DNA of 17,283 nt from assembly GCA_003990745.1 (NCBI GenBank), contig RBNI01002868.1:1-17283 (forward strand), written 5' to 3'. The stretch's first letter is position 1. Every line of letters begins with the position of its first letter. The notes under the pieces were generated by a model. The model was not told the DNA's origin. It did no database searches and saw only the letters and a program-made list of their open reading frames with translations. The stretch comes from Jimgerdemannia flammicorona (lineage: Eukaryota > Mucoromycota > Endogonomycetes > Endogonales > Endogonaceae). Both the position numbers and the translations under genes were made by a program. Positions 9,471 to 17,283 of the stretch are shown here, one piece after another.

Positions 9471-9492
9471 TTTTTTTTTTTTTTTTTTTTTT
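9471..9492. repeat. T22 homopolymer
   Basis: Twenty-two T follow a GTAAG. Unlike the tract at 842 there is no direct repeat that I can find on its two sides, so it cannot be called a retro-insertion from the sequence. It could be an intron tract or an old tail whose duplication has decayed. Confidence 0.6.
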
Positions 9493-9699
9493 CATTTATT
9501 TAAACTTTTTATTAATATATTTATTTTCTTTTTAAAAAAGAGTTATATATAATATAGTTATTACCAACTATTAGTAAATAAGACATTATAACCACTAGTT
9601 CTTCTTCTATATTCTGCTCAAGTATAAAATCAGGACTACATATCACTAGTACTTCATGAAGACAGTTTCATATGAGGTTTTGGACCATATAATCATATT

Positions 9700-10740
9700 A
9701 GTAATCTAGATATAAAATAAGATATACTGATATAACAATGAGCTCAGAAATGTAGAATAGTTATTATAGTATAAACTTAGTTTTATACCAAGAAAAATCT
9801 CATTTAAACTATTATAATCTATACTCAGTATTGTTGCATATTTCTCTAATTCTACTTTCAGCTATTGCACAATAAGGAGCTACTATCTACAGATTTTAAC
9901 CACCCATATTATAAGGTGAAACCACTATTATATCATAAGTACTGAAGAAAGAACTACTACTGGTCTAATGATGGACTTATTGAGATAGACTCAAAGCTCT
10001 CATATAATCAACAACTCAGACAGTAGATATTTATTTAGATATATAGCAAGGAAGTTATATCAGCTCATAAAGACCAAGCAGAAGTCAATGTCTGTATCAT
10101 TAATTCTGATATTCAGATCTTTCTGATATAGTACTCACCTATACAAGATCATGGTTACTTTGGTAAAAATGACATTCAGTATATAATTTAGCTGCTACTT
10201 ACTCTTGATGATCTCATATTATATATCTGTCAGATACTTACTGATGATGAGATAAGTTCTGTCATATACAAGTATATATATATTAACAGATATATAACCT
10301 GATTGATGAGGTCTACAAGAAAGCAGTATTATGGCTACTGAGAATATTTAATATAGTGATTATCCTCTAGTTCAACTCACATTCCATAGCTAGAGAAAAA
10401 AAAAGAAAGTTGAATAGATATATAGTACAGAAGATACTAATGTGGAGTCATGGATACTTTCTCAACTAGCTACTCAGCAAGGCTGAGGAGCTGGGTAAAA
10501 AGGTTGTGATTGTATCTGAAGCATATATATCAAAGACCTATAGTATATATAGGTAGATCAATTATAGTCTGGATGATCAAAAGGGTTTTTTATACTAGAT
10601 TGCAAATGGGTAGTAGATAGAGATATAAATAGTACTTGAGGGAACTTTCTGCAGAGAATTTTATTCCTTAAGGAGAGGTCTTCAGGCTTTGCTTGATGGA
10701 GCTGCATATAAGTATATGGGTGAAAATCATGTGTTTAGCT
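9700..10740 (+). pseudogene. Decayed Fanzor / TnpB-like RNA-guided nuclease gene
   Basis: Fanzors are eukaryotic homologues of IS605 TnpB: RuvC nucleases guided by an element-encoded RNA. The C-terminal half aligns motif by motif. RuvC-I is NSDIQIFLI*YSP at 10102-10140, matching the DPG-x-R-T-F-L-T pattern with every change a transition. Then come GYFGKND (10153-10173), NLIDEVYKKAVLWLL (10296-10340) and FNSHSIAREKKRKLN (10371-10415). RuvC-II is KKVVIVSEAYISKTYS (10497-10544) with its Glu kept at 10518. The zinc-finger Cys codons have become Tyr at 10539 and 10548. RuvC-III is DCKWVVDRDINST*GNF (10598-10648). Frames change near 10280 and at the T-run near 10590. The N-terminal part is poorly preserved and its start unknown. 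The gene is nonfunctional: RuvC-I Asp is lost and many stops are present. Confidence 0.82.
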
Positions 10741-10823
10741 AGTTGACTAGTATTGATTAGTGATAGCTAGTGGTGATTGCTCAGAGCCATCTGTAAAAGG
10801 GAGAATAAAAATAAAACCTCTAT

Positions 10824-10895
10824 GGTAGTAACCAGATGTAAAATTTAGGCTGAAATTGCTACCCTTTTTTTTTTTGTTTTTTTTTTTTTGTTTTT
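10824..10895 (+). terminator. Hairpin followed by T tracts, candidate guide-RNA 3' end
   Basis: GGTAGTAA (10824-10831) can pair with TTGCTACC (10856-10863), giving eight pairs with one U-G wobble. After one more C comes T11-G-T13-G-T5. A hairpin plus T-run is the form of a Pol III-type transcript end. Fanzor/TnpB guide RNAs come from the 3' end of the element, which is where this lies. The role is inferred, and the DNA is decayed. Confidence 0.3.
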
Positions 10896-10908
10896 AATAA
10901 TAATAAAG

Positions 10909-10926
10909 TCAAGCATTAAAACTTAG
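10909..10926. repeat. Right copy of the long direct repeat
   Basis: TCAAGCATTAAAACTTAG matches 541-561 except for three extra bases in that copy. CpG-containing host DNA resumes 20 nt later (first CpG at 10946). Confidence 0.4.
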
Positions 10927-11161
10927 GATAGAATGTTATGACAATCGGGGTGGCAAGAATCCCCGACAGGAACGTCGAATCCAGTTTGCTGCTTTTTTAC
11001 CCCCCAGACACAACCGATTTTCCCAATGTTTGTAGTGTGGAGAAATTTGGTTCCAGCAGGAAAAAGATGACCCATACCATCATTGAGTAATCATCCCTGT
11101 TATTTATTGCGATCTCATAATACCCATCTCGACAACTGTGGAACTCCTCCTGTCTCCCCAC
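10927..11161. other. 3' flank of the carnitine acetyltransferase gene
   Basis: Host-composition DNA returns here. A 6-bp inverted repeat (TCGGGG 10945-10950, CCCCGA 10961-10966) can form a hairpin. On the minus strand AATAAA lies at 11108-11103, about 55 nt past the stop codon, and is a plausible polyadenylation signal for the gene. Nothing else is seen. Confidence 0.5.
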
Positions 11162-13997
11162 TCACTTCCATCGCTTCTCCAACACGTCCGCCAGTTCCTC
11201 CATAACTCCCTCGATGGTTTTCCTGAATGCGGCTGAATCCGTCTCCTTCACGTTCTTATACGATGACACGCTCATACGAACCCTCTTCTTCCCAATAGCA
11301 TAATTGACGCCATATCCATCCTCATACACAGCGCCGAACCCGCCCCAGTGGTTATCGCCAGGGGAGGTATTGGATGTGGACAGACGCCAGTGCTGCGAGG
11401 ACCAGTAAGAGGGATCGTTGAAGATGCCTGCCTGCGCGCGCTCGGCGTCCGTGCGAAGCTGGAACCGGAGACCGAGCAGATGGCGGTCTACGCCCTGGCC
11501 TGATAATTGAAGAGAAGTCAATTAGAGCCGAGGAGAGAGGGGGAGTCCGGCAGGGCGAGCGAGTAGGAAAGAGGACACAAACCAGTGCTGGCAGCTTTCA
11601 TGTATTCGCCGTGAGATGCGACGGCCTTGTCAAAGAGCTCGAGCTTCTGGGCCGGCTAGAGACGTCGCCACACGAAAAAAAGAGAGAAAAAAAAAAAAGC
11701 ACTTCAGAAAGCCGTAACAAAGTCCGACATCGTTGCTCAAAGCGCACCTATGTCTCTTCAATAAAACCAACTCAAAAATCCTCACCGAAACATTCTTATC
11801 CTCCCACGCCTCCGTGAAGCGAACACTCTCCACAGAGCACGATCTCACGGTCTCAGTTCTTCCGTGCTTGAACGCGCGCGATGACGCAGACTCGTACGTG
11901 GGGGTCGGGCGGCCGTGCTGGCGGTAGTAGGCCAACTGGTAGACCATCTGCATGAAGCTGTCCGGGCTGACCTTGACTGTCCGTTTCGAGGCAGGGGTGG
12001 GGAGATTTAACATTTCGAGCAGTCAACGATCAACAGAATCGCAAATCGATCATAGGGAACATAAAAACACGTACCCTTTTTAATAAACTCGGACCCGAAT
12101 ACCCCATAATGCAAGATGACGCTATCAACGTTCTCGATGACCTTGCGCGCCCTCTCCTCCGCCACCACAATGGCCTCGGCCGTCGCAGCATCCACGGTCC
12201 AGTGCAAGTGCTCTGGGGGCGGGAGCGTAATGGAGGCGTTGGCACCCGCAGGGTCCTGGGCCGGTTCGCTAGAAGGGAGGTGGGGATGAGTGAATGCGGA
12301 TCAAGTGCGGGTGAGGAGGGGTCGTTGGAGGTGGACGCCGTACCTCGTCAAGAATTCATCGAAGATTTTGCAGGGGATGACAGCGTCGGCGGGGGAGTGC
12401 TGTGGTGTGCGAGTTGATTTAGCGGTCAAGGTGTCATTGACCTTGAATAAATAAATCAGCGCACATTCCTCCCCTCCCCCCACCACCCAAGCCAACTGAC
12501 CTCTCCATTAACTCCTCCCCGTCCATTACTCTCTACAATAAATTGCATGCTCTTATCGAACCACCTATTCCTCGCGTTACGTCCATGGAAGAGGTTGCGG
12601 TGCGCGATGTCCATATCGTCCGCGGATGCGTAGTCGTCCAGACACAAGACGAATAAAGAAGTGTCTATTGCCTCGAGGCTGTGCACGTTGCCTGGGTCAC
12701 GCGCCAGCGACGCGCGGAACCGCGCCCACGTGTCGCGGTGCTCGGACGTCAGAATGCCCACGGGCGGCTGAAGTGCCAGGTTCGGAAGGGCGTTGACGTC
12801 CGTGACGATCTGACGCAGCTGGCTGTTGACGGAGGGGGTGAATATGAGGTCATGTAAAGCGCCCTCAGAGAAATAGACTCGAGGCATCCAGCTTACCCTT
12901 CGATGGCCTTGACAGGGACGCGCTCGCCAGTGGCGCCGAGGACTTGGACGCGAAACAGCTGGTCGCGGAAGAGAACTGTGATGTGGGAAGCGGTGGCCGG
13001 CCAGGTGACAACGATACGGTCGCGCGGCTCCTCAGGCAGGCGGTAGGCGCCGAACTGGTTCTTGTATTGGTGCATGCAGAGCGGGCCGGCGCGCGTGGAC
13101 TCGGGGGGGATAAGCTCGCTGTGTGCATTGGGGGACCGAGAGCGGTGTGAGGTTATCGCCCGTAACGGTAATCAATGAAACCCTACCCCAATCGTAATCC
13201 AAACACCAACTTATTAATCTTGTGGTTGAAGGTCAGCAGCCCGCTGACGAACCCGGCAGCCCTCTCGAGCTGAAAATCGGACACGTGACCCGGAGCGGGG
13301 GCTTGCTTAAGGAGGCCGACGTCGGGGTCGCGGAACTGGGTCCACCAGTTAACGTTGATGAGCGTCGGTTCGCGGTACTCAAGGTAGGCCTTGTTGAACC
13401 AGAGAGTCTCCAGCCAAGAATTCTGCAGTGGGAGGGTGGAGGGGAGAAGGTAGTTGGGGTGCGCATGTGGGAAGTGGTTTAAGGTCTTTTGAAATGTTCA
13501 GTCCGACTATTGTCCAACACCATTTTTCCTTTAGTTCGCCCTCTGCTCCTATCTTACCCCCTTTCTCCATTACTCGGGGGTCAAAAACTTACCGGCTCTT
13601 CTCGATCAAGTTGTTTCAATCTTTCCTGCAAAACCTCTCCGAGCCCTCCCTCCTTCACGAACTCGTCTACGGCAGTCGCGGCCGAGGCGTACTCATCGGT
13701 GGTAAGCGCGGGCAGTAGTGTGCGTTTGTACCGCTCGGCGGTCGCCGTAAGCGAGGGGATGGGCAGACGCGGGATCTGCGACTGGTTCGAAAATGTCTTA
13801 GGTTGGCCGGAAGGCGAGGCAGCCGAGGCGAGGTGGCGACGGTGGAGAAGCGGGCTGTTCGGATTTGTCGGTTGGGTGGGTTAACTTTATGGGAAACGCG
13901 GCGTTTTGTTGCGGGGTTGTTATTCTTACCAGGCCACAGAGCGGAGGCTAACGCGACCCGAAGCACGCGACAGATGCAAGGAAAGAGTTGTAGCCAT
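11162..13997 (-). CDS. CAT2: Carnitine O-acetyltransferase, mitochondrial type, complete, 10 exons
   Basis: The enzyme exchanges acetyl groups between CoA and carnitine so that acetyl units can cross organelle membranes. Exons: 13997-13930, 13854-13593, 13422-13211, 13118-12897, 12822-12501, 12399-12344, 12268-12075, 11976-11786, 11655-11583 and 11499-11162. They join in phase to 645 aa. The choline/carnitine acyltransferase family is clear: IPRLPIPSL near residue 50, LCMHQYKNQFGAYRLPEEPR, GEHS with catalytic His363, SPDSFMQMVYQLAYYR, YESASSRAFKHGRTE, GVDRHLLGLR (536-545), LSTS (573-576) and a DGYG motif. The first 45 residues have Arg and Ser but no acidic residue, as in a mitochondrial leader. 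The C-terminus KRWK is not a peroxisomal PTS1 signal. Intron 3 uses a weak GTTGGT donor. The paralogue (cytosolic FacC/YAT-like versus CAT2/AcuJ) cannot be settled here. Confidence 0.95.
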
Positions 13998-14160
13998 CAA
14001 GAGAAAGAAAGATAGAAGGATGGATGGAGGACAGGTGCAGGCGACGCGGGCACGGGAGATCTCCTTTTCCGTCAGTCCACGTGAAAGACGCACAGCCCAG
14101 CCACCCCATTTTTTCTTCTTTTTCGTCTTCGACCCGCCAGACCGAGAGCCATTTCACACA
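13998..14160. promoter_or_regulatory. 163-bp bidirectional promoter between CAT2 and TSR1
   Basis: The two start codons (13997 minus, 14161 plus) face away from each other with only 163 bp between, so promoters and both 5' UTRs must share it. It contains a CACGTG E-box at 14078-14083 and a pyrimidine-rich tract at about 14104-14130 before TSR1. No TATA box is evident. Confidence 0.7.
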
Positions 14161-17100
14161 ATGCCCATCGAGAAGAGCCACCATCACCGCCCCACCGGCC
14201 TAAAGCAAACCAACAAGGCCTTCAAGTCGAAGCATGCCTCAAAGGGCCTGCTCAAGGATAGGTCCAAGGGCAAAGTCAACCGGGTGGCTCCCAAGAACCC
14301 GGTCCCCAAGGGCCGGACCACGAAGGCCGACCGCCGGAACGCGGCCAAGCTTCTACAGCAGAAGAAGCGGGAGGAACTCGTGAGGTCAAACCGATTGTTT
14401 GAAGGCAGGCATGGCGCCCCCAAGATTGTGGTATGCTTGTTTATACCGAATCGTGGTGTCTTACTCCTGTTGAGTAAGAGTCGCAAATCGTCGAGAACTA
14501 AACCGTACCCCGCTCCGCACTTCCCAAACAGGCCGTCGTTCCGCTCTGTCCCGACGTCGATGCTGAAGCTGCCATTAGTCACCTCTACTCCAGTATAGGT
14601 GAAGACCTGCCGACGAGGGCGGGACTGTCGGTACTAGAGTATGTCTGGCACAATTCCCCCATTATCTCTTCGCTTCCCCGATCAACAGAGAACACTCAAC
14701 TATTAACCTTACCACCCTTGACCCAATCTCCCCCCTCTCTCTCAGTGCCGATCGCTTTAAGCAGAAGATCCAATTCGTTCCGTTGCGCCGCAACTTCATT
14801 GACGTCATCGACGCCTTCAAGGTCGCCGACTTCGCCATCTTGCTCATGTCCGCCGAGGTTGAGGTCGATAAGTTTGGCCTGCTGTGCCTGTCCGCTATCC
14901 AGCACCAGGGGCTGGTGTCCGTCGTGCCGGTGGTCCAGGTGGGATTTTGAGGGACTGGGCCGGTCGGTCGTAAAGATTGAGTTGTGGGATGCCACTTCAT
15001 CCGTTTGATCACGCTAAAATATCCTCTCCCCACCTCCCTCAGCACCTCGAGAAAGTAACCCAAAAGCTTCGTCCCTCCGTCAGAAAGTCCCTCGTCAGTT
15101 TTACCAAACAATTCTTCCCTGAAGAAGACAAGCTCCTCGCCATCGACAACGAAGCCGTAAGTTAATTCTCCTCCTTCCTCCCTCCTTCCTCTCCACCATC
15201 TAACACTTCACCTCCTCCTCCTCCTCCTCCCATTTCCATACAGGACGCTGTGAACATTCTCCGCCACATCTCTGAGCAGCGCCCCAAGCCACTCGCGTGG
15301 CGCGACCAGCATCCGTACCTAGTCGCCGAGTCCGTCACGTTCCGACCGAACGACGCCACCGAGGGAAGCACCGGCACGCTTGAGGTTACGGGATACGCGC
15401 GCGGCCTGCCGTTCAATGCGAATAGGCTGGTGCATTTGCAGAATTTCGGAGATTTCCAGGTCAAGCAGGTGTGATAAGGGCGGGGAGGAAAAAGGGTGGA
15501 GGAAAACATGGTGGGCGTATGTTGAATATCGCACGGCTTCTCTCGCTCCGCATACCGGACTCATCATCTAACCTATCGAGCCTCATCCTATCGAACCTCT
15601 CCCAAAAGATCATCTCGGCCCCCCTCCCTCACGCAGCGGTGGCAACGTCGGAGATGCAGGAGGACGCGCGGGTGCTGGACACGCCAGACCCAGCATATCA
15701 AGATGACCTCGTGGCGGAGAACGAGCCGGACCTCATGCAGAACGAACAGACCTGGCCCACCGAAGAGGAGATGGCTGAGGCGGATGGTATGTGTGTACGT
15801 GAGGTGGATGGGAGGGTTACGGGGGGAGGATGGGATGGCTTGGGATTTTTCAAGGGTGGTGGTGGTGGTTGCTTTTGCAAAGAGGCGCATCTTATGCAAT
15901 CACGAGATGCTCATTTATAATTTTGGCCCTCCTCGCCAACCACATTTCAGAACACGTCCGCACGCTCCGCCGCGACTCCGATGCATCCATTCCCCCTATT
16001 ATCGCCAGCTTCACGACAAAACTCGCGGCCAAGACGACGAAGCGAGTGCCGAAGGGGACGTCGTCGTACCAGGCATCGTGGATTGTAGACGACGCGTCGG
16101 AGGACGAATATACAGATGAGGACGAAGAGATGGAGGCGGACGAGGACGTGGAGGTGGACGCGGAGGAAGGGCAGGGGAATGCGAGCCGGGACGAGGAGTT
16201 TGAGGATGTCGAAGAGGAGAGTAGGACCGAGGAGACAGCCGAGCAGCTGGGCGACGAAGAGGAGGAGAAGCAGTAAGTGTTTGGATTGTTTCAGTTCAGT
16301 TAGTGGTGGAGAACATGATTGACGTTGTTCATTCCCAACTAACTACACACCACAACTCAACCAGACTCCAAGCCTACCTTTCACGCCAAAAAGAACACCG
16401 CGACGACGCTGAGTTTCCGGATGAGGTGGACACGCCTCTCAACGTGCCCGCACGTACCCGCTTCGCGCGCTACCGTGGCCTGCAGAGCTTCCGCACCTCC
16501 CCCTGGGACCCCTACGAAAACCTGCCCATCGATTATGCGCGCATATTCCAGTTCGAGAATTATAAGCGCACGAGGGCGAGGGTTGTTGCGCAGGCTATCG
16601 GTGGGGCCGTCAAGGTACGTGATTGAGGTTTAGTATTGAAATTGCTCGCGTAGTATGAGAGGTACTTGCATTTATTGCGAACATGACATTTTTGTGCATT
16701 CATACAGCCCGGATCACATATCACAATACACGTCGCCAACGTGCCCAAGGAGGTACTGGGTAGGTGGTTCTCGCCGTTTGCACTTTCGTTGGTCCCACCT
16801 CCCCTTTCGATCCACGTTGCTGATTTGATAACACGTACCTCGTACTGACAGCAACTTACGACCCGTCCCGGCCCTTCGTCGTCTTCGGCTTGTTGCAGTA
16901 CGAGCACAAGATGTCCGTGCTTAATTTCGCCGTTACCCGAAATTCTGAATACACCGCCCCCGTCAAATCCAAGGTTAGTACGTTGTGTTCTTAGTATCCA
17001 TTCGACCAAATCTTTTCATGCTCACGCTCCCGCTCACACTCCCGCTCCTGCCCCTCGCAGGACCCGTTGATCCTGCACGTGGGCTTCCGGCGGTTCGTGG

Positions 17101-17283
17101 TGCGGCCGCTCTTCTCGCAAAACACTCGCGGTGGTAAAGGCACCAACAACGTGCACAAATTCGAGCGGTTCCTACAGCAAGGCAGAACCTCCATCGCCAC
17201 CGTATTCGGACCCGTCCAGTTCGGAAACTTGCCGTGTTTGCTGTTCAAGGAAACCGCGGATGTCAATGGTGAGTTTTTTTTTT
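14161..17283 (+). CDS. TSR1: TSR1, 40S ribosome biogenesis factor (5' part; continues past window)
   Basis: Tsr1 is a GTPase-like but catalytically inactive assembly factor that binds late pre-40S particles. Exons: 14161-14430, 14532-14638, 14746-14938, 15043-15156, 15244-15468, 15609-15786, 15951-16272, 16365-16614, 16708-16759, 16852-16973 and 17061-17268. They join in phase to 680 codons, ending at a GTGAGT donor at the window edge; yeast Tsr1 is about 790 aa. The basic N-terminus includes FKSKHASKGLLKDRSKGKVN. An AARP2CN-type domain spans about 230-305 (ARGLPFNANRLVHLQNFGDF). An acidic stretch at about 415-470 precedes FPDEVDTP, ARYRGLQSFRTSPWDPYENL and FRRFVVRPLFSQ of the C-terminal RIBIOP_C/DUF663 region. 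Intron 5 uses an AAAAG acceptor, the least certain junction. The N-terminal pattern favours TSR1 over its relative BMS1. Confidence 0.95.

Larger units (their letters stand above)
562..10908. mobile_element. Decayed Fanzor-bearing transposable element, split by a LINE
   Basis: The block between the two direct-repeat copies is AT-rich and, outside the LINE, has no CpG that I can find. It contains two divergent decayed genes: an unknown minus-strand frame (8740 to 569) and a plus-strand Fanzor/TnpB-like gene (about 9700-10740). Without the LINE it would be about 4.4 kb. Fanzor genes are known to ride on eukaryotic DNA transposons of several superfamilies, so the minus-strand gene could be the partner transposase, but no DDE, tyrosine or serine recombinase signature was recognised. 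I see no terminal inverted repeats. The outer limits are inferred from the direct repeat and the CpG boundary only. Confidence 0.45.

Noticed and set aside
10945..10966. GC-rich hairpin as a transposon end or terminator
   Set aside because: The stem is only 6 bp with a 10-nt loop, lies in host-composition DNA and has no partner elsewhere in the window.
12865..13150. Several alternative frames over the carnitine acetyltransferase exons
   Set aside because: The spliced minus-strand model joins in phase over ten exons and matches the family throughout; the others are shadows.
13906..14598. 230-codon plus-strand frame spanning the promoter and TSR1 start
   Set aside because: It is the TSR1 first exon read through its promoter and first intron. 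The TSR1 ATG at 14161 and clear splice sites explain the coding part.
1..17283. tRNA or rRNA genes
   Set aside because: I saw no cloverleaf with conserved tRNA box motifs and no rRNA-like sequence on either strand.

Overview
The window looks like a chromosomal segment of a filamentous ascomycete. Two single-copy host genes carry many short introns: 9 in the carnitine acetyltransferase gene and 10 visible in TSR1, about 75-170 nt long, most with GTAAGT/GTATGT-type donors. Next to them lies a large block of nested, heavily mutated transposable elements. The mix of high intron density, nested repeats and cytosine-deamination decay would fit an early-diverging Pezizomycotina lineage such as the Pezizomycetes, but that placement is inference.

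Layout. 1-360 is ordinary CpG-containing DNA with no gene seen. From about 361 to 2108 and again from 8005 to about 10944 I find no CpG dinucleotide by eye; this is one old, AT-rich element interrupted by a later insertion. The old element holds (i) a minus-strand decayed reading frame of about 745 codons of unknown family, starting at 8740, and (ii) a plus-strand decayed gene at about 9700-10740 whose C-terminal half shows the successive RuvC and zinc-finger motifs of Fanzor/TnpB, the eukaryotic relatives of IS605 TnpB RNA-guided nucleases. The two are divergent, separated by an AT-rich spacer with a thrice-repeated 21-22 nt motif. An 18-base direct repeat (541-561 and 10909-10926, differing by a 3-nt gap) lies near both edges of the CpG-free block and may mark the element's ends.

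An apparently complete L1-like LINE retrotransposon (2109-7990, poly-A tail, perfect 14-bp target-site duplication) is inserted into the minus-strand frame. Its ORF1 and ORF2 are closed by many in-frame stops, but ORF2 has no frameshift. A second, tiny insertion at 842-871 (poly-T plus six bases, also with a 14-bp duplication) looks like an almost fully 5'-truncated LINE copy in the opposite orientation.

10927-17283 is intact host DNA: a complete 10-exon carnitine O-acetyltransferase gene on the minus strand (13997 to 11162, 645 aa, mitochondrial-type leader), a 163-bp shared intergenic promoter, and the 5' part of TSR1 (ribosome biogenesis) on the plus strand, which runs off the window. The two host genes work in unrelated pathways (acetyl-carnitine shuttling and 40S ribosome maturation) and share only the bidirectional promoter.
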